Positions 1 through 9,160 of a DNA stretch of 64,000 nt are shown one piece after another (position 1 is the stretch's first letter; each line of letters begins with the position of its first letter). The notes under the pieces were generated by a model, which was not told the origin of the DNA, searched no databases, and saw only the letters and a list, made by a program, of their open reading frames with translations. Source of the DNA: Marinicella algicola (lineage in GTDB: Bacteria > Pseudomonadota > Gammaproteobacteria > Xanthomonadales > Marinicellaceae); NCBI RefSeq assembly GCF_028401385.1, contig NZ_JAQOMR010000001.1, positions 2,978,501 through 3,042,500 of the forward strand. The letters are read 5' to 3'. The translations under genes were made by a program, and so were the position numbers.

Positions 1-945
1 CCCTGGACCGCAGCCACGAGGTATTCCGACACCATGTCCGAAAGAACCATGACGTTGGCGATAACCTCGAGAATGAGAGCGCCGGCAACGGTGCCCCAGA
101 TGTGGGCCTTGCCGCCGCGCAGAAGCGTGCCGCCGATAACGACGGCCGTGATGACCTGAAGCTCCCAGAGCTGACCGGTGGTCGGAGTGGCGGCGCCAAG
201 GCGCGGGACGTAGCAGATGGCTGCGACGGCAACACAGAAGCCCTGAATGACGAAGGCCATGGTCCGAACCCGGCCGACATGTACGCCGGAGAACCGCGCG
301 ACGTCTGAATTCGACCCGACGGCGGTGACACGGCGACCGTATTCTCGTCCGGTAGAGTATGAAAGCGCCGAGCAGGGCGATAACAGCGGTGATCAGGACC
401 GGATAGGGAATGCCGAGGAAATCACCGAAATACACAGGCCGGTAGGCATTGCGCAGGCTGCGATCAATGGACAGCGAGCCACCATCGGTCAGGTAGGTGA
501 TGAAGGCGCGGAAAATCCCCATTGTGCCGAGCGTGACGATGAAGGGTTCTATGCGCCCCACGGTGATGATCAGACCGTTCAGCAACCCGCAGAGCGAGCC
601 CACGACCAGCGCGACCAGCGCCCCCGCCGGGATGGCCCAGGGGCCAAGCCACGGGACAAGCGCATTCATGGCCATGATCATGATGCCGACGACGAAGGCC
701 AGCATTGAGCCAACGGACAGATCCAGTCCTCCGGTGGCAATCACGAAGGTCGCGCCGACGCCGATAATGGCGATGAAGGCGCTGCGCGTGATGACGTTCA
801 GGATGTTGTTCGTCGCCATGAAGTTGGAATTGATCATCGTGCCCAGCAGCACGATCAATGCCAGGGCAATGAATGGAGCGAGATCGCTCCAGCGTATCTT
901 GAAGCCCTCTCTTTCCGGAAGCGTTGTTATTTCTGCGCTGCTCAT
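1..945 (-). CDS. RbsC-type sugar ABC transporter permease (partial)
   Basis: Inner-membrane permease of the ribose/xylose (RbsC) ABC family, cut off by the left edge of the window. Translation from the ATG at 945 gives repeated hydrophobic segments and the family segment TGGLDLSVGS, where the transporter contacts its ATPase. A GGGAGGAG ribosome site precedes the start. The frame changes near 335-345: after FLGIPYPVLITAVIALLGAF the protein continues one frame over (for example VITAVVIGGTLLRGG) to the edge. One extra base there would explain it, as elsewhere in this window. The gene follows an RbsA-like ATPase and a GntR regulator, so it belongs to a sugar uptake operon. The binding-protein gene is not in view and the substrate cannot be told. 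Confidence 0.85.
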   Translation of the reverse strand, partial: MSSAEITTLPEREGFKIRWSDLAPFIALALIVLLGTMINSNFMATNNILNVITRSAFIAIIGVGATFVIATGGLDLSVGSMLAFVVGIMIMAMNALVPWLGPWAIPAGALVALVVGSLCGLLNGLIITVGRIEPFIVTLGTMGIFRAFITYLTDGGSLSIDRSLRNAYRPVYFGDFLGIPYPVLITAVIALLGAFILYRTRIRSPCHRRRVEFRRRAVLRRTCRPGSDHGLRHSGLLCCRRSHLLRPAPWRRHSDHRSALGASGHHGRRYRRHASARRQGPHLGHRCRRSHSRGYRQRHGSFGHGVGIPRGCGPG

Positions 946-965
946 GCGCGTCTCCTCCCTGGGTA

Positions 966-2499
966 TCATGTCTGCTGCTTGCGGCCGCATAGACGACGTT
1001 CTGCTCGGTGATGTCGTCGCCCGTCAGTTCGGCAACGAAACGTCCTCCACGCATCACCAGCACGCGGTCGGACAGGCCGACGAGTTCAGGCAATTCCGAC
1101 GAGATGACGATGCAGGCCTTGCCGGCCCGGACGAGGTCGTCGACGAAGTGGTAGATTTGGCTCTTGTTGCCGATGTCGACCCCCGCGTCGGCTCGTCTAT
1201 GATGACGACCGAGGGCTCGGCGAGCATCACCTTGGCCAGCAGCAGCTTCTGCTGGTTGCCGCCCGAAAGCTGCCCGGCCTCCACCGAGAGTGTGCGAACC
1301 CGGATGTCGTAATCCTGGACAGCCGACTGCACGGCGCTTGCTTCCTTCCTGCGGTTGAGACGCAGGCCGGGAAGAATCATGTCGAGTGCCTGTAATGTGA
1401 GGTTCGGCCCCAATCCCTCGTTGAGAAGGAGGCCTTTGCCCTTGCGGTCTTCGGTCAGGTAGACGACGCCTGCGGCCATCATCGAACCGACGTCGGGCTT
1501 GGCAACGGGCGTGCCGTTGATCGAGATTGCGCGCGCCTGGGCGGGGCGAAGTCCCATGAGCCCTTCTATCAGTTCCGTGCGGCCGGCCCCGATCATGCCG
1601 CCAATGCCTAGGACTTCTCCCGGCCGGACGCTGAAGGAGCCGGCGAACCTGCCGTGGTCGACCGAGAGCTCCTCGACGCTCAGACTCGGTTCCGCGGTCG
1701 CCTGCTCCCGTTTCGGCGGATAAAGCATCGACAGTTCCCGCCCGACCATCAATTCGGCCATCTGGCGCTGATCGAGTTCCTGCCCAGGCCAGGTGCCGAT
1801 CATTTTGCCATCGCGAAGCACGGTGACGCGATCGGCCTGCGCCTCGACCTCTTCCAGCCGGTGCGAGATGTAGAGCACCGCGACACCGTGCGCGCGCAGG
1901 TTCCTGACGATGTCCAGAAGTGCGTCGACTTCGTCATTGGCCAGCATCGCTGTCGGCTCATCCAGGATCACGACCTTGCGATCGTCGAGCAGGGCGCGGG
2001 CGATCTGGACAAGCTGCCGCTGCGCGAGCGGCAGATCGCCCACCCGCGTGGTGGGGCGCGCCGTGGAGCCGACGCGAGCCAGCACCTCGGCCGTGCGGCG
2101 GTTCATCATCCGGTCATCGACTGCAAAGCCGCGGGACAATTCGCGCCCCAGAAAAAGGTTTTCGGCCACGGTGAGATCGGCGGCGAGCAGGATTTCCTGA
2201 TGCACCAGGACGACCCCGGCATCTTCGGCCTGAACGGCGTCTGCGAAGACAACCGGCTTTCCGGACATCGACATCGCGCCGCCTGTCGGTTTGGCGTGAC
2301 CCGAAAGAAGCTTCATCAGGGTCGACTTGCCAGCGCCATTCTCGCCGATGATCGCGTGCACTTCTCCCGCTCGGATATCCAGCGTTACATCGCTCAAGAC
2401 CGTGATCGGGCCATAGGCCTTGGAAAGGTCCTCGGCGCGGAGCACAGGTTCTTGCTGCACTGTGCCAGTGCAGGCGGTATCAGTCGCAGCGAAGCTCAT
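966..2499 (-). CDS. RbsA-type sugar ABC transporter ATPase (two nucleotide-binding domains, frameshifted)
   Basis: Cytoplasmic ATPase of a ribose-type importer with two fused nucleotide-binding domains. The first has Walker A GENGAGKS and Walker B VVILDEPTAM; the second has the degenerate Walker A-like GMIGAGRTE, the signature LSGGNQQK and Walker B VVIIDEPTRG. The frame is lost near 1190 directly after DEPTRG. One more base restores the expected GIDIGNKSQIY, and the C-terminal part then continues as SSELPELVGLSDRVLVMRGG. That frame does not stop until well inside the permease gene, so a second indel near 985 (GCGGCCGC) is likely; with it the stop would be the TGA at 966-968. The ATG at 2499 overlaps the GntR stop by four bases (ATGA), so the two are translationally coupled. 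Confidence 0.85.
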
Positions 2500-3182
2500 T
2501 CGAAGGCCGCCGCGAGCCGGTCACGCGACCGCTCGATGTGATCGTACATTGCATTGTAAGCGGCGTCCGCATCGCCCGCGCGGAATGCAGCGAGCAGGCG
2601 CTCGTGCTCCTCCAGCGCCTCCTGGGTCACGCGGCTGTGGAACATCAGGCGGAAGATATGCAGGTGGATGTGCCGGTCGTTCAGCGCCTGCCGGGCGAAC
2701 TCGTTGTCTGCAACCTTCAGAATCTCGTCGTGAAAATGCGCATCCGCCCGCGCAAAACGGGAATAGCGGCTGTTGCGGGTCACGGGCTGCTCGCCCTTCT
2801 CCATGTCCGCAGCGGCGCTCACGATCCGCTCAAGTTTTTCAGGGGTCAATCTGAGGCAAGCCTGTCGGGCGCTCTCCGGCTCAAGCATCAGCCGGAACCT
2901 GTACAGCTCTTCAAATTCCTTCGGTGTGAGCTGCGGTGCGGAAGAGTAGCCGATCAGGTGCGCCTTGCGCACCAGCCCTTCGCGCTCAAGCCGCGTGAGG
3001 GCGTCGCGCACCGGGGTCTGGGAAACATTCAGTTCTCGCGCCAACTGGTCGATGGGGATCCGGGCTCCCGGCAGAATCTCCAGCGACATGATGCGTTGGT
3101 AGATCTGCTCGTGAACGCTTTCGGAAATGCTCAAAGGCCGCGCGAACCCGCCTTTGTGGTCGTGATCCGTCGCTGCAGCCAT
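2496..3182 (-). CDS. GntR-family transcriptional regulator, FCD (FadR-like) type
   Basis: About 228 residues. The N-terminal winged helix-turn-helix (LARELNVSQTPVRDALTRL) is that of the GntR family. The C-terminal helical FCD domain carries the metal-ligand type pattern with conserved FHDEIL and HIHLHIF segments. The start at 3182 is chosen because AGGGAGG lies five bases upstream; a longer frame starts at 3212. The gene is first in the leftward operon with the RbsA/RbsC-like transporter and is divergent from the Ldh2 operon. The inverted repeat at 3231-3261 in the shared promoter region is the obvious candidate operator. Likely ligand: the transported sugar or a derived acid, which is inference. 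Confidence 0.88.
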   Translation of the reverse strand: MAAATDHDHKGGFARPLSISESVHEQIYQRIMSLEILPGARIPIDQLARELNVSQTPVRDALTRLEREGLVRKAHLIGYSSAPQLTPKEFEELYRFRLMLEPESARQACLRLTPEKLERIVSAAADMEKGEQPVTRNSRYSRFARADAHFHDEILKVADNEFARQALNDRHIHLHIFRLMFHSRVTQEALEEHERLLAAFRAGDADAAYNAMYDHIERSRDRLAAAFE

Positions 3183-3228
3183 CTGAACCTCCCTACTCTG
3201 CATTCTTGACATCGCTCAATTTATTCCC

Positions 3229-3264
3229 GATATGATATCGAATGTCAAATACAATATCATATAC
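3229..3264. promoter_or_regulatory. Inverted repeat, candidate GntR operator
   Basis: TATGATAT at 3231-3238 and its exact reverse complement ATATCATA at 3254-3261, in the short AT-rich gap between the divergent GntR and Ldh2 genes. GntR/FCD regulators usually bind short palindromes and regulate their own divergent promoters. The assignment is inference from position and symmetry. Confidence 0.5.
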
Positions 3265-3288
3265 GATTTGATTTGGGAGGGTTGGCAT

Positions 3289-4292
3289 TTGTTGGTTTCG
3301 GCCGGTTATCTGCGGGAGGTCGCGGAGAAAGCACTTGTTGCGCAGCAGGTCGCGTCCTCGAATGCCCGACTTCAAGCCGACCTTCTGATCGAAGCGGAAC
3401 TGCGGGGCCTGCCGTCCCACGGCGTACAAAGACTGCCCCGGCTCATTGCGCGTTTGCGGGCCGGACTTGCCCATCCGGTCGCAGACGGCAAGGCGCGCCG
3501 CACTGGTTCCGGCGCTTTCACCATCGATGGCGAGCGCGGGCTCGGTCCGGTCGTCATGATGCGCGCTATCGAGCAGCTTGCGGCGGTGACGCCCGAACAG
3601 GGCATCGCGCTGGCCTCGATCCGCAACGCAAACCACATCGGGATGCTCGCCTATTATGTCGAGGCCGCGGCAAAGCGGGATTGATCGGCATCGTGATGAC
3701 CACCAGCGAAGCGCTGGTCCATCCCTATGGCGGCACGGAAGCGATGCTGGGAACCAACCCGATCGCCATCGGCATCCCTACCGGAGCCGAACCCTTTATC
3801 CTCGACATCGCAACCAGTCGCGTCTCGATGGGGAAGATACATCACCACGCCATGACAGGCGCGCCGATACCGGATGACTGGGCCGTCGATGCGGACGGCC
3901 GCCGCACTACCGATCCCGAAGCGGCGCGAACCGGCGCGATCGCGCCCTTCGGCGACGCCAAGGGATACGGCCTCGGTCTCGCCGTGGAGTTGCTGGTCGC
4001 ATCACTGGCGGGATCGGCCTTCGCACCCGAGGTGGGCGGCACGCTGGACGCGACCAGACAAGTGAACAAGGGCGACATCATCATTCTGATCGACCCCGCG
4101 GCAGGCGAGCACGGTCCATCCGGACTGGCCGCTTACCTCGATCGCCTGCGCGCCTCGCGAGCGGCGGATCCTTCGAGGCCAGTGGCTGTTCCCGGCGACG
4201 GAATGCGCGGCCGGAGGATGAAGGCGCTTGCCGAGGGCATCGACCTGCCCGATCCGCTGCATGAAGAAATCCGGGCCCTCTCGGAAGGCTGA
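3289..4292 (+). CDS. Ldh2/MDH2-family malate/L-lactate-type dehydrogenase (frameshifted)
   Basis: NAD(P)-dependent 2-hydroxyacid dehydrogenase of the Ldh2 (YlbC/ComC/DpkA) fold, which differs from classical LDH. The first part has the family pattern ELRGLPSHGVQRLPRL and the NANHIGMLAYY segment; the second has GTNPIAIGIPTG and GDAKGYGLGLAVELL. The frame breaks near 3677: AAGCGGGATTGA needs one more G to read KRGLIGIVMTTS. No ATG fits the beginning, so I take the TTG at 3289 (or 3292), 8-11 bases after GGGAGG. At about 334 residues the restored protein has normal family length. It is the first gene of a rightward dehydrogenase operon under the divergent GntR. Substrate unknown; sugar-derived hydroxyacids, ureidoglycolate or malate are family options. 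Confidence 0.85.
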
Positions 4293-4313
4293 GGAAAAAT
4301 CAAAGGAGACAGG

Positions 4314-6998
4314 ATGACCCTATTCGGCACGATCAGAGCCCCGAGAGAATTGATCTTCGGCTCGGGCCAGCGACAAGCCCTCGGGGCGGTCGCTTCAAAA
4401 CTCGGGCAGCGTGCCCTGGTGGTGACAGACGAGCGTCTGGCCGGCGATGGCGACTTCAAACGCATGGCGGCGCAACTGGAGGCGGCGGGCCTGTCTGTAC
4501 AGGTCGATGGTTCAGCTCTTCCGGACGTCCCCGTTGAGGCCGCAGCTTCAAGCGCCGTCAAGGCCCTTGATTTCGCGCCCGATCTTGTGATCGGCGTGGG
4601 CGGAGGGTCCTGCCTCGACATGGCGAAATGCATGGCCGTGCTGTTAACCCATGGAGGGCGACCGCAGGACTATTATGGTGAGTTCAAGGTGCCCGGTCCG
4701 GTGATGCCCCTGATCGCCGTACCGACCACGGCGGGCACCGGCTCCGAGGCGACACCGGTCGCGGTGCTCTCGGATTCCGAGCGACAGCTCAAGGTCGGAA
4801 TTTCCTCGCCCTACATCATCCCGACGGTCTCGATCTGCGATCCGGATCTGACACTGACCTGCCCGCCCGCGCTGACCGCGATCGCCGGCGCCGACGCATT
4901 GACCCATGCCATCGAGGCCTTCACGGCGCTTCGCCGCGATCCTGTTCCGGGCCTTGCGCAGGAACGGGTCTTCGTTGGCAAGAACGCAACCTCTGACCAT
5001 TTTGCACTGACGGCCATCGGGTTGCTCTGGAACGGCCTCGAAAAGGCGTTCACCGATGGGAGTTCAGTCGAGGCGCGCGCCGAGGTGATGCTGGGCGCAA
5101 CGACCGCCGGCCTCGCTTTCGGCGTTGCCGGAACCGCTGCAGCGCATGCAATCCAGTATCCGGTCGGCGCCCTCACCCACACAGCGCATGGAGCGGGCGT
5201 GGCCTGTCTGATGCCCTACGTCATGGCCTGGAACGCCCCCGCGATTGGGCCTGAACTTGACCAGATCGCCGGGATTATCGACCTGCAAAGCGGGACGGAG
5301 GTCATCCCGGCCATCGCCGCACTTTTCGATCGTATCGGCATTCCCAGGACGCTGCGCGATCTCGGGCTTGCCGAAGACCGGCTCGACTGGGTGGCCGAGC
5401 AATCCTGCGGCATCGCCCGGCTGATCCAGAATAACCCGCGCCCGCTGCCGCTCGCGGACATGCGGCGACTGATTGGCGCGGCCTATCACGGCGAACTGAC
5501 TGTAATTGAAACGAACTTAGAGAGAATTCCAATGACGCTCGATACCGCCTTCTCCGGCTATTCCGATCCCGAACTTCACGCCAAAGGCTTGTTCATAGGC
5601 GGGGAGTGGGAGCCTGGTACCGGAGGTATCCCGGTGCATGATCCCTCAACGGGAAATATAATTGCCCACGTCCCCGACGCAGGGATCGACAATGCGTTGC
5701 GGGCCGTGGATGCCGCCGCTTCTGCCGCGGAAAGCTGGCGCAATACGCCTTCGCGCCAGCGGTCGGAGATCCTGAACTGCTGGTTCAATCTGATGCGCAA
5801 GCATTCTGAAGAACTGGCCCTTCTGATTTCGCTCGAAAATGGCAAGGCTCTGGCAGATGCGCGTGGCGAAGTGGCCTATGCCGCCGAGTTCTTCCGCTGG
5901 TATGCCGAGGAGGCCACGCGTATTAGCGGTGAATTCCGTCACACGCCCTCCGGCGCGCACAATATCCTCGTCGATCATGAGCCGATCGGTATTGCCGTTC
6001 TCATCACGCCATGGAATTTCCCGGCCGCGATGGCGACGCGCAAGATCGGCCCGGCATTGGCCGCCGGTTGCACAGTGATCCTGAAACCCGCTTCCGAAAC
6101 GCCGCTGACCGCCTATGCGATGGCCCGGCTCGGCGAAGAGGCGGGCGTTCCGCCCGGCGTGGTGAACGTCCTGACGACCTCGAACCCCGGCCCAGTGACT
6201 GCGGCCATGCTCGCGGATCCGCGGGTTCGCAAGCTTTCGTTCACCGGCTCGACCGGTGTCGGGCGCACTCTTCTTGCCGAGGCGGCGAAATCGGTGGTGA
6301 GCTGCTCAATGGAACTGGGCGGCAACGCTCCGTTTGTGGTTTTTGATGACGCCGATATCGATGCTGCGCTCGATGGCGCGATGGTTGCCAAGATGCGCAA
6401 TGGCGGCGAAGCCTGCACCGCAGCCAATAGGTTCTATGTGCAATCCGGTATTCACGACGCTTTCGTGGAAGGGTTGACGAAGAGGATGGCGGCGCTGAAA
6501 CTGGGGCCGGGTTACGATCCCGAGGTCCAGTGCGGCCCTATGATCACAACCAAAGCGGTGGAGAAGATCGACCGGCTGGTTTCGGAGGCCAAAGCGCTGG
6601 GCGCCAGGGCGACAACCGGTGGGGAGAAAATGGCGGGAAGCGGATATTACTATCCCCCGACTGTGCTCGTGGACGTTCCGACCGACGCCGCCCTCGCGCA
6701 CGAGGAAATATTCGGCCCCGTTGCGGCTGTTTACCGTTTCGAGGCCGAGGAGGAGGCGGTGCGTCTCGCAAATGATACCGAATACGGGCTTGCTGCCTAT
6801 ATCTATTCGCAGGATGTTATGAGGGCGATGCGTGTCGGGCGCGGGATCGATACCGGGATGGTGGGTATCAATCGCGGCTTGATGTCTGATCCTGCAGCGC
6901 CTTTTGGCGGCACCAAGCAGAGCGGCCTCGGGCGCGAGGGCGGCGTTACGGGCATCCTCGAGTTCATGGAGCCTAAATACTTCGCTGTCGAGTTTTGA
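4314..6998 (+). CDS. Iron-containing alcohol dehydrogenase joined in frame to a succinate-semialdehyde-type aldehyde dehydrogenase
   Basis: A single 894-codon frame with two complete enzymes. Residues 1-400 are an iron-dependent alcohol dehydrogenase: nucleotide loop GVGGGSCLD, TTAGTGSEATP, and the metal-binding Asp/His positions in GADALTHAIEAF, AAHAIQYP and HTAHG. Residues from about 407 are an NAD(P) aldehyde dehydrogenase of GabD type: PWNFPAAM, FTGSTGVGR, catalytic Glu in MELGGNAP and catalytic Cys in GGEACTAANRF, ending in the usual PFGGTKQSGLGREG. An ATG at 5532 sits exactly where a free ALDH would start, with only a weak AGAGAG upstream. The join (5490-5530) would contain stops in the other frames, so a one-base error could have fused two adjacent genes. 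If genuine, the fusion would convert an alcohol to an acid in two steps. Confidence 0.85.
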   Translation: MTLFGTIRAPRELIFGSGQRQALGAVASKLGQRALVVTDERLAGDGDFKRMAAQLEAAGLSVQVDGSALPDVPVEAAASSAVKALDFAPDLVIGVGGGSCLDMAKCMAVLLTHGGRPQDYYGEFKVPGPVMPLIAVPTTAGTGSEATPVAVLSDSERQLKVGISSPYIIPTVSICDPDLTLTCPPALTAIAGADALTHAIEAFTALRRDPVPGLAQERVFVGKNATSDHFALTAIGLLWNGLEKAFTDGSSVEARAEVMLGATTAGLAFGVAGTAAAHAIQYPVGALTHTAHGAGVACLMPYVMAWNAPAIGPELDQIAGIIDLQSGTEVIPAIAALFDRIGIPRTLRDLGLAEDRLDWVAEQSCGIARLIQNNPRPLPLADMRRLIGAAYHGELTVIETNLERIPMTLDTAFSGYSDPELHAKGLFIGGEWEPGTGGIPVHDPSTGNIIAHVPDAGIDNALRAVDAAASAAESWRNTPSRQRSEILNCWFNLMRKHSEELALLISLENGKALADARGEVAYAAEFFRWYAEEATRISGEFRHTPSGAHNILVDHEPIGIAVLITPWNFPAAMATRKIGPALAAGCTVILKPASETPLTAYAMARLGEEAGVPPGVVNVLTTSNPGPVTAAMLADPRVRKLSFTGSTGVGRTLLAEAAKSVVSCSMELGGNAPFVVFDDADIDAALDGAMVAKMRNGGEACTAANRFYVQSGIHDAFVEGLTKRMAALKLGPGYDPEVQCGPMITTKAVEKIDRLVSEAKALGARATTGGEKMAGSGYYYPPTVLVDVPTDAALAHEEIFGPVAAVYRFEAEEEAVRLANDTEYGLAAYIYSQDVMRAMRVGRGIDTGMVGINRGLMSDPAAPFGGTKQSGLGREGGVTGILEFMEPKYFAVEF

Positions 6999-7015
6999 AG
7001 GGGGATGAAAAGACG

Positions 7016-7855
7016 ATGGCGAAGCGCGATCTATACCGAAACCGGGACTTCATTCCCGACTTTGATGCGATCATGGCCGAGACGGAGGCGCGCAGCCGCG
7101 CCTTCGCCGACCGGTCAAGCGTCGAGCGGAGTGTGCGTTACGGGCCTACCCCCAGGCAGAGCTTCGACCTTGTTTTTCCCACGGATCCGGTTCCCAACGC
7201 GCCGCTTCACATGTTCATCCACGGCGGCTACTGGCGCGCGGGCAGCAAGGAGACGCATACGCTCGTAGCCGCGCCGGTGATTGCGGCAGGCGGGATCGCA
7301 GCTCTGGTCGGTTATGATCTGATGCCGGACACCCGGCTGGCCGAAATCGTCGCACAGCTGCGCGCTGCTGCGCGTCGCCTCGTGGAGCTTGCGCCGGATA
7401 TCGGCGCCAACCCGGAACGCTTCACCGTCAGTGGCCACTCCGCTGGCGCTCATCTGGCCACGCTGCTTGCTTCCAATGCGCCCGGCGACGACCGGCCGCC
7501 CGATCTACCGAACCTGCGCGGTATGCTTCTGGTAAGCGGCATCTATGATCTTTCCGACATTCCCGATTCCTTCCTGAAAGACGAGGCCGGGATGCGACCA
7601 GACGAAGCGCAGGCATGGTCACCGCTATCCTCCCGGCACACACAGGGCCCGCTGCGGATCATCACACGGGGGCAGGATGAAACGGCGCCTTTCCAGGACC
7701 AGGCCATTGCCCTGCATTCACTCCTCACCCGTGACGCGCAGCAAGCGGAACTGCGGACAGAGCCTGGTGCCAATCATCTTTCGATCGTCTTTGAACTTTC
7801 CGATCCGCAGGCAGCGCTTGGCCAAAGGCTCTCCGGATTGGTGACGGCATCCTGA
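7016..7855 (+). CDS. Alpha/beta hydrolase, BD-FAE/kynurenine-formamidase-like
   Basis: About 279 residues. It has the HGGYWR oxyanion-hole motif of carboxylesterase/formamidase-type hydrolases and the nucleophile elbow GHSAGAHLA (Ser as nucleophile). A late GANHLSIV supplies the catalytic His and RGQDETAPF a likely acid. The ATG at 7016 is chosen over an upstream TTG in the same frame because AAGGGGG precedes it at a suitable distance. The gene starts 17 bases after the Fe-ADH/ALDH gene and is the last gene of that operon. It probably opens an ester, lactone or amide in the same catabolic route; the true substrate is not visible. Confidence 0.8.
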   Translation: MAKRDLYRNRDFIPDFDAIMAETEARSRAFADRSSVERSVRYGPTPRQSFDLVFPTDPVPNAPLHMFIHGGYWRAGSKETHTLVAAPVIAAGGIAALVGYDLMPDTRLAEIVAQLRAAARRLVELAPDIGANPERFTVSGHSAGAHLATLLASNAPGDDRPPDLPNLRGMLLVSGIYDLSDIPDSFLKDEAGMRPDEAQAWSPLSSRHTQGPLRIITRGQDETAPFQDQAIALHSLLTRDAQQAELRTEPGANHLSIVFELSDPQAALGQRLSGLVTAS

Positions 7856-7967
7856 AGGGCTCCGACTGCCCCTCGCATCTTCCGCGATCATGTGAATGGC
7901 CTTGCTATTTGACGCTGGAAAGCGAGACGGAGAAATCTGCAGACCTTCTCGAGAACGACCATGAGAA

Positions 7968-9143
7968 TTACCAGTGCGCAACCGTCCCGTCGGTCAGGCA
8001 GGCTTCCATTGCCGGGATGACCTCCTGTTCGAAGGGATGCCGTGCTGCTTCCTCTTCATTGATCTCGATACCGAGGCCGGGTGCTTCCGGCGCGTGCCAA
8101 AAGCCGTCAACGAGATCGAGCGGATAGGCGTTGCAGATATCCGTGAACCACGGCACCAGACCGACGGCCTCCTCCTGGATGACGAAATTCGGGGTGGCGA
8201 CGTCGAACTGCAGGGCGACCGCACCTGCGACCGGGCCCATCGGATTGTGCGGGCAAACGCCGATGCCGGCGGCCTCTGCGATTGCGGCAATCCGGCGGCC
8301 GCCGGAAAAGCCGACGCAGTGGGCAAGGTCCGGCTGGATATAGGCCACAGCGCGCGTCTCGGCGACCTCGGCGAATTCGCGCGGCGTGAACAGCCGCTCG
8401 CCGGTGGCAAGCGGGCAGTCGACGCGGCGGGCGAGATCGGCCATGGCCGGCGTATTGCCGGGCTGGATCGCCTCTTCCACAAACATCGGCCGGATTGGCG
8501 CAATCGCGTCGATATAGGCCTTGGCTGCGTCGATTGATTGCGGCCGGCCGTGGAAGTCGGTCATGATGTCGACGCCATCGCCGACCCGCTCGCGCACGGC
8601 AGCGGCGAGCTTTTCGACATGGCGAACCGCCGGCAGCGGCGCATCGTAGCCGCTATAGGGGACGAAGCCGAGCTTGACTGCCTCGTAGCCCATCTCCACG
8701 GTTTCCTGCACGGCGTCGCAGAAGGCGGAAATGTCGTCGGTTCCAACCTGCGCGCCGATCTTTGCGCGGTGCAGATGGGTGTAGACGCGGACCTTGTCGC
8801 GCATCCGACCACCGAGCAGCTCACATACCGGAACGCCAAGCACCTTGCCCTTGATATCCCAGAGGGCCTGCTCGATTCCGGAGACGGCGGAAAGTCCGAT
8901 GGCGCCAAGCGGCCAGAAGCTGAAATGGGTCATGCGGCGCACCAGATGCTCGATCCGGGCCGGATCCTCGCCGATCAGGAAGGGCGCAAGGTCGTCGACG
9001 GTGGCGGTGACGGCGCGGGTCTTCCATTCGAGCGTCGCCTCGCCCCAGCCATGAAGCCCCGGCTGGTCGGTGACCACTTTCACGAAGATCCAGTTCCGGT
9101 GGATCGCATTGACGACAACTGTTTCGATTGCGGTGATTTTCAC
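7968..9143 (-). CDS. Enolase-superfamily acid-sugar dehydratase (DgoD/galactonate dehydratase-like)
   Basis: 391 residues of the mandelate racemase/muconate lactonising superfamily. Visible catalytic pattern: D196-x-H198 in TDFHGR, Glu 223/224 in VEEAIQP, Glu 249 in TGERLF, His 299 in CPHNPMGP and a late QEEA. This Asp-x-His arrangement is that of D-galactonate dehydratase (DgoD) and relatives, which dehydrate aldonic acids to 2-keto-3-deoxy acids using Mg2+. Start is a GTG at 9143. It lies directly downstream of a TRAP transporter, dctPQM, in the same orientation, so the transporter most likely imports the acid sugar that this enzyme dehydrates. The exact sugar acid (galactonate, gluconate, others) cannot be decided. 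Confidence 0.87.
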   Translation of the reverse strand: MKITAIETVVVNAIHRNWIFVKVVTDQPGLHGWGEATLEWKTRAVTATVDDLAPFLIGEDPARIEHLVRRMTHFSFWPLGAIGLSAVSGIEQALWDIKGKVLGVPVCELLGGRMRDKVRVYTHLHRAKIGAQVGTDDISAFCDAVQETVEMGYEAVKLGFVPYSGYDAPLPAVRHVEKLAAAVRERVGDGVDIMTDFHGRPQSIDAAKAYIDAIAPIRPMFVEEAIQPGNTPAMADLARRVDCPLATGERLFTPREFAEVAETRAVAYIQPDLAHCVGFSGGRRIAAIAEAAGIGVCPHNPMGPVAGAVALQFDVATPNFVIQEEAVGLVPWFTDICNAYPLDLVDGFWHAPEAPGLGIEINEEEAARHPFEQEVIPAMEACLTDGTVAHW

Positions 9144-9160
9144 GGGGGTGGCCTTCGGTA

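Noticed and set aside
102..1312. Several plus-strand reading frames lie over the ABC transporter genes.
   Set aside because: They are antisense shadows in GC-rich DNA, without family motifs, and the minus-strand frames are clear RbsA/RbsC proteins.
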